In this document: piece by piece, positions 44,039 through 52,151 of the stretch | Layout of the letters: each line of letters starts with the position of its first letter | Numbering within the stretch: position 1 is the stretch's first letter | Origin: JACVRW01 sp963751105 | GTDB taxonomy: Bacteria > Actinomycetota > Thermoleophilia > Solirubrobacterales > Thermoleophilaceae | DNA: 64,000 nt | NCBI GenBank assembly: GCA_963751105.1 | Contig: CAVVTG010000001.1 | Span: 682,001 to 746,000, forward strand | Direction of reading: 5' to 3' | The notes under the pieces: generated by a model | Told to the model about the DNA's origin: nothing | The model's database searches: none | Seen by the model: only the letters and a program-made list of their open reading frames with translations | Position numbers and translations under genes: made by a program

Positions 44039-44986
44039 GTGCCCGAGATCCCGGTCTTCTCCCAGGAGAGCGTCTTCGCCGCGATCACGCCGGAGGAGGC
44101 CATCGAGCGGGTTCGCGACGGCTTCGTGGAGTACGCCCACGGCGAGTGGCAGATGCCCCCGAAGATCTATCTGGATGCTCCGCCCGACGGTGACTTCCGC
44201 GCCATGCCGGCGCGGGGGAACGGGCTGGCCATCCTCAAGTGGGTGACCTCGTTCCCACGCAACCCGGGAGCCGGCCTGCCCGTGGTGATGGGGATGATCG
44301 CGGTCTCGTCGGCCGATGACGGCAGGCCACTCGCCCTTGTCGACGTGCGGGCGATCACCGCCCTGCGCACCGGAGCCGTGGCCGCGGTGGCCGCTCAGGA
44401 GCTCGCACGCGAGGACGCGCGGAGTGCCGGAATAGTCGGCTGCGGGCTTCACGGCAGCTGGGCGGCGCGCTGCCTGGCGGCCGCGGAATACGGGCCCGGG
44501 GTGTGCTTCGACCCGGACCCCGAGGCGGCCGGCGCGCTGGCCGGCGAGCTCGGCTGGGAGGTGGGCGCCCGTGACGAGGCCCTGGCCTGCGACGTAGTCA
44601 CCTGTGTGACCCCCGGCTACGAACCCGTGGTGACCGCGGCCGACCTGAGGCCCGGCATGCACCTGAACATGCTCGGCGCCGACGGCCCCGGCAAGGCCGA
44701 GGCCGAGCCCGAGGCGGTGGCCGCCGCCGAGCTGTTCTGCGACGAGTGGGCTCAGGCCAGCCACGGCGGCGAGCTCACCGGCGCCTTCGAGGCCGGGTTG
44801 ATCGCGCGCGACCAGGTGACCGAGCTCGGGGCGGTTCTGACCGGATCGGCCGATGGGCGTTCGCGCGCCAACGCGGTGACTCTGTTCGATTCCACCGGCC
44901 TGGCGATTCAGGACCTGGCACTCTGTATCGCACTGCTCGACGCTCACCGTGCGGCACGCGTCCGCGCCCAGACCGTCACGCTGTAA
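44039..44986 (+). CDS. Ornithine cyclodeaminase / mu-crystallin family protein
   Basis: A 315-aa NAD(P)-dependent protein. The N-terminal half includes ITPEEAIERVRDGFVEYAHG and GNGLAILKWVTSFPRNPGAG. The dinucleotide fold starts at SAGIVGCGLHGSWAARCL, and CVTPGYEPVVTAADLRPGMH and GADGPGKAEAEP follow, as in OCD, alanine dehydrogenase and ketimine reductase relatives. The GTG at 44039 begins VPEIPVFSQESVFAAITPEE and has its own -10. The reaction is not settled; cyclodeaminase, amino-acid dehydrogenase and imine reductase are all possible. Confidence 0.88.
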   Translation: MPEIPVFSQESVFAAITPEEAIERVRDGFVEYAHGEWQMPPKIYLDAPPDGDFRAMPARGNGLAILKWVTSFPRNPGAGLPVVMGMIAVSSADDGRPLALVDVRAITALRTGAVAAVAAQELAREDARSAGIVGCGLHGSWAARCLAAAEYGPGVCFDPDPEAAGALAGELGWEVGARDEALACDVVTCVTPGYEPVVTAADLRPGMHLNMLGADGPGKAEAEPEAVAAAELFCDEWAQASHGGELTGAFEAGLIARDQVTELGAVLTGSADGRSRANAVTLFDSTGLAIQDLALCIALLDAHRAARVRAQTVTL

Positions 44987-45065
44987 GTCATAGGCTCGCG
45001 GGCGCCGCCCGCTCGCGCTTCAAGTCCCTTTCAACTCCACTCCCGACCCGCCGATACCTACCGAC

Positions 45066-46589
45066 ATGCGCTCACTCACCCTCCTCCTCTGCGGCCTGTC
45101 CCTCTCGGCCGTCGCCATTGCCGGCTGCGGCAGCGCCGGCACGGCCTCCAGCGCCGACTCGGTTGCCCCCGCCGGCGTCGTCATGTACGGCGAGGTGTCG
45201 CTCTCGCCCGAAGGCGGGCAGAAGCAGGCCCTCGACACGCTGGTGGCCAAGTTCCCGGGCGAGGGCTCGCTCGAGAAGCGCATCAGGGGAGTGCTCGAGG
45301 ACGCCCTGGCAGAGGCGGACCAGCCGCTGAGCTACGAGAAGGACGTCGAGCCGTGGCTGGGCGACGAGGCGGGCTTCTTCGTCCAGGGCGCCCAGCTGGA
45401 CTCGGGGGCCGCGATGATCGCCGCCGACGACGAGGATGCGGCGCGCGAGGCGCTCGAAAAGGCCGTGAAGGGCGATTCCCGCGAGCGCAGCTACAAGGAC
45501 GTCGACTACCTCGTCTCGACGGGCGACGACACCGCCGGCGGCGTGGTCGACGGCTTCCTGATCATCGGCACGGAGCGCGCGCTCAAGACGGCGATCGACA
45601 CCTCCGACGGTGGCTCGCCGCTGGCCGACGACGAGACCTTCGGCGAGGCCACGGGCGACATCCCCGAAGAGCGGCTCGGCTTCGTCTACCTGAACTCGCC
45701 CAAGCTGTTCCAGGCCATCCAGGGGAGCATCGCCGGCGGGGTCCCGCTCGGCTCGCTGCGGGATCTCTTCAAGGAGCCCTACGTGACCACGATGGTCGCC
45801 GAGAACGACGGCGTGGTGTTCGAGAGCGACGCGCCGGAGTCCCTGTCCAAGGTCGTGCCGTTCCTCGGCAAGGGCAGCGAGCTCGTGCGGGAGCTGCCGG
45901 GAGACTCGTGGCTGGCGCTCGCCCAGCCCGAGCTGGGCAAGCTGCTCGAGTTTTACGTCGACGCCTTCGCCTCGAGCGTGGGCGGCCGCGAGGTGATCGA
46001 GGACCAGCTGCTAAACGCCACGGGCCTGAGTCTCGGCCCCGACGTGCTCGACTGGATGGGCGACTTCGGCCTGTTCGTGCGCGGCACGAGCGTGGCCGAC
46101 CTGAACGGCGGACTTGTGGTGGAGACCTCCGATCCGGCGGCCACGGAACGCTTCCTCGGCCGGCTGGCTCGGCTCGCTCGCGCCCAGGACGCTCCGGGCA
46201 CGACCATCGGGCCGCTCTCCGCGCCGGGCGGGGGCGAGGGCTTCACCGTTCGCGACGACGAGCTGCCGCAGCCCATCCACCTGGTGCTGCGCGGCGACCG
46301 CTTCGTGATCGCCTACGGCGACGCCGCTGCGGCGGACGCCTTCAATCCCGCGAACGCGCTCGCCGATGCGCCCGCCTTCAGCGCGGCCGCCGGTTCGCTC
46401 AAGGGCTACGACACCTCGTTCTTCCTCGACATGGCGGCGGTGCTGAGCCTGATCGACTCCACGGAGGCCGCCTCTGACCCGCAGTGGCAGCAGGTGAGGC
46501 CCTACCTCGAGCCGCTGACCGCGCTCGTGGGCGGCAGCGCGGGGAGCGGGAACGAGATCAGCCAGGCCTTCAAGGTCTTCATCGAGTAG
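45066..46589 (+). CDS. DUF3352-type lipoprotein (second copy)
   Basis: A 507-aa exported protein. The signal peptide MRSLTLLLCGLSLSAVAIAG precedes the lipobox AGC (Cys21). The mature part has the same build and length as the 1949-3478 lipoprotein, with recognisable counterparts such as QALDTLVAKFPGEGS, EPWLGDEAGFFVQG, VVDGFLIIGTERALKTAID and KGYDTSFFLDMAAVLSLID. Function is unknown. The two genes are 42 kb apart with no shared neighbours, so they are diverged paralogues and not a recent duplication. Confidence 0.8.
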   Translation: MRSLTLLLCGLSLSAVAIAGCGSAGTASSADSVAPAGVVMYGEVSLSPEGGQKQALDTLVAKFPGEGSLEKRIRGVLEDALAEADQPLSYEKDVEPWLGDEAGFFVQGAQLDSGAAMIAADDEDAAREALEKAVKGDSRERSYKDVDYLVSTGDDTAGGVVDGFLIIGTERALKTAIDTSDGGSPLADDETFGEATGDIPEERLGFVYLNSPKLFQAIQGSIAGGVPLGSLRDLFKEPYVTTMVAENDGVVFESDAPESLSKVVPFLGKGSELVRELPGDSWLALAQPELGKLLEFYVDAFASSVGGREVIEDQLLNATGLSLGPDVLDWMGDFGLFVRGTSVADLNGGLVVETSDPAATERFLGRLARLARAQDAPGTTIGPLSAPGGGEGFTVRDDELPQPIHLVLRGDRFVIAYGDAAAADAFNPANALADAPAFSAAAGSLKGYDTSFFLDMAAVLSLIDSTEAASDPQWQQVRPYLEPLTALVGGSAGSGNEISQAFKVFIE

Positions 46590-46616
46590 CCGCCGCTGAG
46601 AATGTGACACGCGGGG

Positions 46617-46622
46617 TAGGTT
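46617..46622 (+). promoter_or_regulatory. -10 element (TAGGTT) of the MFS gene, leaderless start
   Basis: TAGGTT ends exactly 7 nt before the GTG at 46629. No Shine-Dalgarno sequence is present. Confidence 0.5.
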
Positions 46623-46628
46623 CCCCGC

Positions 46629-47912
46629 GTGTCCCTGGAGGAACGGGCCTTTCGCAAGGCCACCCGGCGCCTGATCCCGTTCCTCTTCCTCATCTACGTG
46701 GTCGCGTACCTCGACCGCGTGAACGTGTCCTTCGCCCAGCTCCAACTGGAGGAGGACCTCGGCTTCAGCGACACCGTCTTCGGCATCGGCGCGGGCATCT
46801 TTTCACTCGGCTACGTGATCTTCGGCGTGCCGTCGAACCTCGCTCTCGAGCGCTTCGGCGCGCGGCGCTGGCTTGCGGCGATCATGATCCTCTGGGGCGT
46901 CATCTCGATGTCGATGCTCTTCATCGTCGACGCCACCTCGTTCTACGTGCTGCGCTTCCTGCTGGGCGCCGCCGAGGCGGGCTTCTTCCCGGGCATCATC
47001 CTGTTTCTCACCTGGTGGTTCCCGGAGCGCGAGCGCACACGGGTGCTGGCGCTGTTTCTCACGGCCATTTCGGTGGCCTACGTGGCCGGCGGACCGCTGT
47101 CGGGTGGTCTGCTCGAGCTCGACGGCGTGCTGGGCCTCGACGGCTGGCAGTGGCTCTTCCTGGTGGAGGGTCTCCCCGCGGTGGTGCTCGGCTGGGTCAC
47201 CCTGCGGTTCCTCGACGAGGGTCCCGAGGAGGCCGCGTGGCTCGAGCCCGAGGAGCGGGCCTTCCTGGCCGGCGAGGTGGCGCGCGAGCGCGAGCTCAAG
47301 GCGGCGATCGGAGGCCAGGGCCTGGGCGACGCCCTGCGCAGCGGGCAGGTGTGGCTGCTGTCGCTCGTCTACTTCCTGATCATCGCCGCCGCCTTCGGCC
47401 TGACCTTCTTCGTGCCCGATCTGGTCCAGGACCGCACCGGCTACAGCGACTTCGAGGTGGGGGTGCTCTCCGCGGTTCCCTACGGCTTCGCCACCGCGGC
47501 CATGCTGGTGATCGCCCGGCGGGCCGACCGGGCCCCCAGCCGCCGTCCCTACGTCGCCGCGACGGTGCTGGTGGGCGCCCTGGGCTGCGTGGCCACCGCC
47601 TACGCGCAGTCCCCACTCGCGCTGACCGCCGCCATCACGCTGTCGGCCGTGGGCCTCCTCTCGGCCATCCCCGTCTTCTGGGCGTTCCCGACCGCGCTCC
47701 TGGGTGGGACCGCGGCGGCGGCCGGCATCGCCCTGATCGCGGCCATCGGCAACCTCGGCGGCTTCGCCGGGCCGGCCTTCACCGGCATCAGCGAGGACTC
47801 CACCGGCGGCTTCGAGATGCCCCTGACCGTGCTGGCCGGGCTGCTGGTGGTGGGGGCCGCGCTGATGGCCCTGGTGCGTGAGCGGAAGGGTCCGGCCGCA
47901 GGCGCGGGATAG
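46629..47912 (+). CDS. MFS transporter, anion:cation symporter (ACS) family
   Basis: A 427-aa, 12-helix uptake carrier, probably for an organic anion such as a sugar acid or aromatic carboxylate. The N-terminal RRLIPFLFLIYVVAYLDRVN is diagnostic for ACS members (as in GudP and phthalate/tartrate permeases). FGVPSNLALERFGARRW is the motif A region, and LRFLLGAAEAGFFPGIILFL is TM4. The start is GTG 46629, supported by the TAGGTT -10. It ends 7 bp from the convergent sigma-factor gene. No catabolic enzyme next to it reveals the substrate. Confidence 0.92.
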   Translation: MSLEERAFRKATRRLIPFLFLIYVVAYLDRVNVSFAQLQLEEDLGFSDTVFGIGAGIFSLGYVIFGVPSNLALERFGARRWLAAIMILWGVISMSMLFIVDATSFYVLRFLLGAAEAGFFPGIILFLTWWFPERERTRVLALFLTAISVAYVAGGPLSGGLLELDGVLGLDGWQWLFLVEGLPAVVLGWVTLRFLDEGPEEAAWLEPEERAFLAGEVARERELKAAIGGQGLGDALRSGQVWLLSLVYFLIIAAAFGLTFFVPDLVQDRTGYSDFEVGVLSAVPYGFATAAMLVIARRADRAPSRRPYVAATVLVGALGCVATAYAQSPLALTAAITLSAVGLLSAIPVFWAFPTALLGGTAAAAGIALIAAIGNLGGFAGPAFTGISEDSTGGFEMPLTVLAGLLVVGAALMALVRERKGPAAGAG

Positions 47913-47919
47913 GCGCCCG

Positions 47920-49020
47920 CTACCAGCCGTTCTGCCAGGCGATCGCGAGCAGCACGAGGGCCACGACGGCGGCCAGCGCCACCACCACGATGTTCGCGAT
48001 GATCGCGACAGGCAGCCAGCGCGGCACCTCGCGGGCTTCGAGCTCACCGTCACGTGTCGGCCCCTGGGCGTCGGTGGGGCCGGTCGCCCGGCGGTCGATC
48101 GCCGCCGTGAGCGTGGCGGTGATGAACCGGTTCAGGCTCACGCCCTCGCGCTCGGCGGCCTCGGCCAGGTCGTCGTGGAGCGGGCGCGGCATGCGCAGGA
48201 GAAGGCGTCCGCTGTGGCCGCCCGTCTTGCGGTCCGGGGCCTCGGCCGGTCCGGGGGCGGTGGAGGTGGGCTTGTCCGGTGCGGCCTCCGCGACACGCCG
48301 AAGCCCGTCGTCCTCGAGCTCGGTGCGCAGCTTGCCCAGGGCGGCGCGGGTGCGGCGGCCGAGCCGGCTCTCCGACATGCCGAGCCGGCGCGCCACCTCC
48401 TTTCGGTCCAACTCTTCGACGTAGCGCAGATAGACGATCTCCCGCTCCTGCTCGTCGAGAGCGCCGAAGGCCCCGGCGAGGGCGAGTCGCTCGTCGGCGA
48501 TGTCGGGTTCGGGAGGGCCCCTGACGGCGGTCTCCGAGGCTGAGGGCGCTTCCTTGGTGGCGGCCGACAGCCCGGCCACGTCCACCGGGCTGATCTCGAG
48601 AGCCTCCGCCAGCTCGACGTCGGTCGGCTCTCTCCCGAGGCTGCGTGTGAGCCGCTCGCGCGTGGACGGCAGGCGTGCTCGCGCTTCCTGTAGCCCACGC
48701 GGCAGCCGTACCGTGGCCGTGCGGTCGCGGATGAAGCGCTTCATCTCGCCGGACACCGTAGGCACGGCGTAGGCCGCGAACTCATCGCTGCGAGAGGGGT
48801 CGTAGCGCTCGATGGCGTTGAGCAGGCCGATCGACCCCGCCTGGACCAGGTCGTCGTGCTCGGCTCTCGAGCCGCGGTGGCGGCGGGCGAGCGTCTCGAC
48901 GAGAGGCAGATACAGCTCCACCAGGCGGTCCCGGGCCCGCGTATCGCCTTCCAGGCGGTACGCGGCCAGCAGACGGCCGGTGGCGGAGTCCCGCTCAGCG
49001 CGCTCGTGCTCGGCCGTCAT
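47920..49020 (-). CDS. Sigma-70 (SigB/F-like) factor fused to a ribbon-helix-helix domain and C-terminal membrane helix
   Basis: A 366-aa single frame. Sigma-2 (about 25-105) includes EHDDLVQAGSIGLLNAIERY and EFAAYAVPTVSGEMKRFIRD, sigma-3 spans about 106-160, and sigma-4 (about 183-235) includes DEQEREIVYLRYVEELDRKE and RRLGMSESRLGRRTRAALGK. These resemble group 3 SigB/SigF factors. After a Pro/Ala linker, residues 270-308 (LLLRMPRPLHDDLAEAAERE, then GVSLNRFITATL) match a HicB/Arc-type RHH. Residues 335-361 form one hydrophobic helix before the end WQNGW. The ATG at 49020 has a GGGGG ribosome site. It is divergent from the secreted RVLSPG-motif genes. No anti-sigma gene is nearby. Membrane tethering is inferred. 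Confidence 0.88.
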   Translation of the reverse strand: MTAEHERAERDSATGRLLAAYRLEGDTRARDRLVELYLPLVETLARRHRGSRAEHDDLVQAGSIGLLNAIERYDPSRSDEFAAYAVPTVSGEMKRFIRDRTATVRLPRGLQEARARLPSTRERLTRSLGREPTDVELAEALEISPVDVAGLSAATKEAPSASETAVRGPPEPDIADERLALAGAFGALDEQEREIVYLRYVEELDRKEVARRLGMSESRLGRRTRAALGKLRTELEDDGLRRVAEAAPDKPTSTAPGPAEAPDRKTGGHSGRLLLRMPRPLHDDLAEAAEREGVSLNRFITATLTAAIDRRATGPTDAQGPTRDGELEAREVPRWLPVAIIANIVVVALAAVVALVLLAIAWQNGW

Positions 49021-49041
49021 ATCCCCCTCGGGCGGATTTGA

Positions 49042-49053
49042 CCTGATATCAGG
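49042..49053. promoter_or_regulatory. Palindrome CCTGATATCAGG between the sigma fusion gene and the repeat-protein cluster
   Basis: A 12-bp perfect palindrome 21 bp upstream of the sigma gene ATG and in the shared divergent region. It could be the site of the RHH domain (RHH dimers favour short palindromes) or of an unrelated regulator. A TTGACC at 49038-49043 overlaps its left end. Confidence 0.4.
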
Positions 49054-49166
49054 CGCCACCCTAACCGGTATCACGCGCTCGAAAGCGGAATATCGGCGAC
49101 CTTCCCGGCCGGCGACCGGGTACTCGACCGGTGAAGGCTCGCTTTGGTCCCGACGGAATTCGAGGC

Positions 49167-50339
49167 ATGGACTCAGCCTCAAGCGCGACTCGCCGGCGCT
49201 ACGCCCGGCGGGCGCACTCCATCTCGTGTCTGCTCACCGCGCTTCTGGCGCTGAGCCTCGCCGGTCCCGCGGCCGCGCAGATGCCCGAGATGCCGGAGAT
49301 GCCGGAGATGCCGGAACCGCCGCAGATGCAGCCGGTAGTGCCGAGCACGGTGCCCGAGCCCTCCTACGACCCGAGTCTCGTGGCCTCCGTCGGTGGTGGG
49401 GTGGCTGCGCCGGCAGCGCCCGTGGCTCCAGTGGAGCCCGTCACGCCGGGCCCTCCGGCCGATCCCACCACCGGCGGGGCCCCAGCGCCGCCGGCGCCCG
49501 TCCCGGAAGCCGCTCCCGCACCGGCGCCCCCGACGCCCGTTTCACCGGAGCCGGCGCCCGCGCCACCCACCCACCTCAACCTCGATCTGCGGGTGCTCAG
49601 CCCCGGTGACAACGGCGGTGTGAGCACTCCCGGCCTCAACGGCGGTACCGGAGCGAGCCCGGGCCTGCCGGAGGACTGGACCTGGAACTGGAACTGGGAC
49701 CTGCCCGGCTGCGAGTCGAACTCGGGACCCTCGACCGCCGGCTGGAACTGGAACTGGAACTGGGGTTGCGGCGGCGCGACAGAGCTGCCGACGGAGACCG
49801 ATGCCCGGGAGCTGCTCGAGCTGGTGGCCGATCGCCTCCCGGCGGCTCCGCCTGACCTCGCCGCCCCCGACCTGGAAGGCCCGGGGATGCCTCCGGGTGG
49901 GGAGGCCGACACGAGCGTCCGGGCCGGCGTCTCTGACGAGGGAGGTGCACCGTCTGGCGGTCGGCACACCGTCCCCGGGGCGCCGGCCAGGGCCCCGTTC
50001 GCCGCACCGTTGGCCCTCGCCGTACCGGTAATCGCTTCTGTCCAGGGGCCGATCGAGCCGCAGGGCAAGCCGGGCGACGGACAGCGGTCGGATTCCACCG
50101 GCCGCCCTCGGCGAGACGATGACGCCCAACGCGACCCGTTCCCGTTCCCGGCGCCCCTCGCGGCCCAGTCGGCCGGCGGCGGCGCGGGCAGCGCCGGTAG
50201 CGGCGGGCTCGTGCTGTTGCTCGCCGCGCTCGTCGGAATGCTGGCCCTCATACCGCCTCCGCCGGGCGGCCGCATCGCCGCCTGGCAACAGAGACTTCGC
50301 TCACTGCTCAGCTCGTCGAGGCTCGAGCGGCCGGGCTAG
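49167..50339 (+). CDS. Secreted Pro-rich protein with WN repeats and RVLSPG motif, C-terminal membrane anchor
   Basis: About 390 aa, no known family recognised. A signal peptide (to about residue 38, ends AAAQ) is followed by MPEMPEMPEMPEPP, encoded by a 9-bp repeat, then a long Pro/Ala region. The segment LNLDLRVLSPGDNGGVSTPG (about 137-156) shares its core with the repeats of the next gene. Two Trp-Asn runs (TWNWNWD and GWNWNWNWGCG) flank two cysteines. A hydrophobic helix near the C-terminus (GLVLLLAALVGMLALI) precedes a basic tail, suggesting a surface protein anchored in the membrane. ATG 49167 is preferred; GTG 49131 would add 12 residues. Confidence 0.7.
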   Translation: MDSASSATRRRYARRAHSISCLLTALLALSLAGPAAAQMPEMPEMPEMPEPPQMQPVVPSTVPEPSYDPSLVASVGGGVAAPAAPVAPVEPVTPGPPADPTTGGAPAPPAPVPEAAPAPAPPTPVSPEPAPAPPTHLNLDLRVLSPGDNGGVSTPGLNGGTGASPGLPEDWTWNWNWDLPGCESNSGPSTAGWNWNWNWGCGGATELPTETDARELLELVADRLPAAPPDLAAPDLEGPGMPPGGEADTSVRAGVSDEGGAPSGGRHTVPGAPARAPFAAPLALAVPVIASVQGPIEPQGKPGDGQRSDSTGRPRRDDDAQRDPFPFPAPLAAQSAGGGAGSAGSGGLVLLLAALVGMLALIPPPPGGRIAAWQQRLRSLLSSSRLERPG

Positions 50340-50364
50340 CGCCGGCGCGAACCCCAACGCAATC

Positions 50365-50383
50365 ACCGGGCGTCGAGCCCGGT
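50365..50383 (+). promoter_or_regulatory. Intercistronic hairpin before the repeat-protein gene
   Basis: The perfect 7-bp stem ACCGGGC/GCCCGGT has a GTCGA loop and lies 15 nt before the strong Shine-Dalgarno sequence GGAGGA (50399-50404) of the next gene. It may be a weak terminator or an RNA processing/stability element that lets the fibre-like protein be made in excess. Confidence 0.45.
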
Positions 50384-50407
50384 GCACCACGCACTAACGG
50401 AGGAACG

Positions 50408-51496
50408 ATGAGAAGACGTTTCCTTGCGTTGGCGGCAAGCGGACTGGTGCTCGCTCTCGGAGCGGGTCCCGCGATGGCCCAAGACGGAGGCTTTGCCGGC
50501 CAAGCGGCCGAGCAGGTCGCCGGCAGTCAGCAGGCCGCGCAGTCCAACGCCACCTCAACGCAGTACCAACCCAGTAACACCAATATCTCGGTTCGGGTTC
50601 TGAGCCCCGGCAACGACGGCGCCGTGTCGCAGGAGAACAACTCCTCGGCCGTGTCGAACGCCGCGAATCAGAACACGACCTCCCAGACGGTCGACCAGAG
50701 CCAGTCCGGCGCCGGCGCGACCGCCATCCAGGAGGCGCTTCAGAAGGCCGGGAACCAGCAGGCGGCGGTGTCGAACGCCGAGTCCACTCAGGTCAAGCCG
50801 AGCAACAGGAACATCTCGGTGCGGGTCCTGAGCCCCGGCAACAACGGCTCTGTCAGCCAGAGCAACAACTCCTCGGCCGAGTCGAAGGCGAAGAACTCGA
50901 ACGAGCTCGACCAGACGCTGAGCCAGGAGCAGAGCGGCGGTGGGTGCTGTGAGCCCAAGAAGCCGCCCAAGAAGGCCGAGAACGGCTACGGGCCCGAGGG
51001 CGGCCATGGCGGCGCCTACTGCTGCCACGGCGGCACGGGTATCCAGGCCGCTGGTCAGGAGGCGTACAACAAGCAGTACGCCGACTCCAACGCCGAGTCG
51101 AAGCAGATCAAGCCGAGCAACACGAACATCTCGGTGCGAGTGCTGAGCCCCGGCAACGACGGTGACGTGGAACAGTCGAACTCGTCCAGCGCCGAGTCCA
51201 CGGCGAAGAACGAGAACGGCACCACGCAGGCGATCGACCAGTCCCAGGCTCTGGGCGGCTGCGGCTGCCACGGGGGCGAGGCGATCCAGGCCGCGGGCCA
51301 GGCTGCCTTCAACTGGCAGGGAGCCAAGTCCAACGCCGAGTCGAAGCAGTGGGAGCCGTCCAACGCGGCTCTCGGGTTCCGGTTCAAGAGCTGGGGCGGC
51401 TCCGGCTACCTCAGTCAGGCCAACGATTCCTACGCGAACTCGTTCGCGGGGAACCGCAACGCCCTGGACCAGGCCCTGAGGCAGAGGCAGGGCTGA
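50408..51496 (+). CDS. Secreted four-repeat Asn/Gln/Ser-rich protein with RVLSPG motif (candidate fibre subunit)
   Basis: A 362-aa protein with a clear signal peptide (1-24, ends AMA) and a very strong GGAGGA ribosome site. It consists of four repeats of about 75-105 residues. Each has an AIQxAxQxAxNxQ start, SNAESxQxxPSN, the core NISVRVLSPGNDGxV, then QxNxSSAESxAxN and a Q-rich end. Cores start at residues 60, 136, 241 and 322, the last degenerate (LGFRFKSWGG). Gly/Cys inserts (GGGCCEPKK, YCCHGG, GGCGCHGG) separate repeats. The alternating polar residue pattern resembles beta-solenoid or curlin-like assembly proteins, but no known family is matched. Function is not known. Confidence 0.75.
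   Translation: MRRRFLALAASGLVLALGAGPAMAQDGGFAGQAAEQVAGSQQAAQSNATSTQYQPSNTNISVRVLSPGNDGAVSQENNSSAVSNAANQNTTSQTVDQSQSGAGATAIQEALQKAGNQQAAVSNAESTQVKPSNRNISVRVLSPGNNGSVSQSNNSSAESKAKNSNELDQTLSQEQSGGGCCEPKKPPKKAENGYGPEGGHGGAYCCHGGTGIQAAGQEAYNKQYADSNAESKQIKPSNTNISVRVLSPGNDGDVEQSNSSSAESTAKNENGTTQAIDQSQALGGCGCHGGEAIQAAGQAAFNWQGAKSNAESKQWEPSNAALGFRFKSWGGSGYLSQANDSYANSFAGNRNALDQALRQRQG
50539..51430 (+). repeat. Four coding repeats of the RVLSPG type within the secreted protein
   Basis: The DNA repeats in phase with the protein. A conserved block encoding NISVRVLSPGN occurs at about 50582, 50810 and 51125, with a diverged fourth copy at about 51368. Spacing is 76, 105 and 81 codons, so the copies are not a perfect tandem array and look old and selected at the protein level. 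Confidence 0.75.
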
Positions 51497-51538
51497 CCTG
51501 AACCTGCCTCTCCATCGACGAGCTGAGCGAGCGTAGTC

Positions 51539-51571
51539 CGGTCGCCGGCCCGCACTGCGGGCCGGCGACCG
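51539..51571 (+). terminator. Strong intrinsic-type terminator after the repeat-protein gene
   Basis: A 15-bp stem, CGGTCGCCGGCCCGC with its exact complement, around an ACT loop, followed by CTTCGTT. It is the strongest hairpin seen in the window and lies 43 bp after the stop at 51496, so it probably ends the transcript of the two upstream secreted proteins. Confidence 0.85.
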
Positions 51572-51636
51572 CTTCGTTGACGTATCGGCAAACCCGTCCT
51601 ACGTTGGTAGTGGCCCAACCACATCACGGAACAGTG

Positions 51637-52149
51637 ATGACAACCCCGAAGCTCACGGCTCTGGCCGTGGTTGCAGCGGCGCTTCTCGCGGCGCCCGTCG
51701 CCTCGGCCCAGTCGGTCACGACCCCCACCCCCGACCCCGCTCCCGGGTCGGTGCTGCCCGCCCCCGACCCAGCGCCCCTGCCCGGCCCGGCCTCAGCCGC
51801 CCCCGAGACCCCGGTGGCTCCCTCAGAGCCGGTGGCCCCCGCAGCGCCCACACCGGAGCCGGCGGCTTCGGTGCCTCCTTCACCTTCGACCGGTATCTCC
51901 GCCCCGGATCCCTCGCCGGCCGAGCCGCCCCGGTCCGACCGCGAGGGTGAGCCACGCCGCACCGACCGTCTGCGGCGACAGCCGCCGCCCGTCCCGTCAC
52001 CCGACGTCGGCGCGCTGATCGGCGGCCTCGCCGACAGCGCGGCAAGGGTGGCTCCTCCGCTGGGCCTGGCGGCAGCCATCCTGCTGGCGCTCTCGCTGTC
52101 GAGCGGGGGCTTCCTGGTGATGGCCACGCGGCGCACGAGGAGGCTCTAG
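51637..52149 (+). CDS. Secreted Pro-rich protein with C-terminal membrane anchor
   Basis: 170 aa. The signal peptide MTTPKLTALAVVAAALLAAP ends near VASA. A Pro/Ala/Ser/Glu-rich stalk of about 100 residues follows, then PPPVPSPDVGALIGGLADSA, and a transmembrane helix (LGLAAAILLALSLSSGGFLV) with the basic tail ATRRTRRL. This is the same layout as the C-terminal half of the 49167 protein, so I see it as a second membrane-anchored surface component of the cluster. The ATG at 51637 follows GGAACAGTG. A GTTGG-N7-CCAAC inverted repeat sits just upstream (51603-51619). Function is unknown. Confidence 0.7.
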   Translation: MTTPKLTALAVVAAALLAAPVASAQSVTTPTPDPAPGSVLPAPDPAPLPGPASAAPETPVAPSEPVAPAAPTPEPAASVPPSPSTGISAPDPSPAEPPRSDREGEPRRTDRLRRQPPPVPSPDVGALIGGLADSAARVAPPLGLAAAILLALSLSSGGFLVMATRRTRRL

Positions 52150-52151
52150 TC

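Noticed and set aside
49081..49130. GGGTAC as a SigB/SigF-type -10 for the surface cluster
   Set aside because: The hexamer at 49118 fits loosely, but no GTTT-like -35 lies 14-16 bp upstream, so I do not claim autoregulation by the fused sigma factor.
50539..51430. CRISPR-like array
   Set aside because: The repeats are 228-315 bp apart, diverged, and in coding phase; they are protein repeats, not 28-37-bp direct repeats with spacers.
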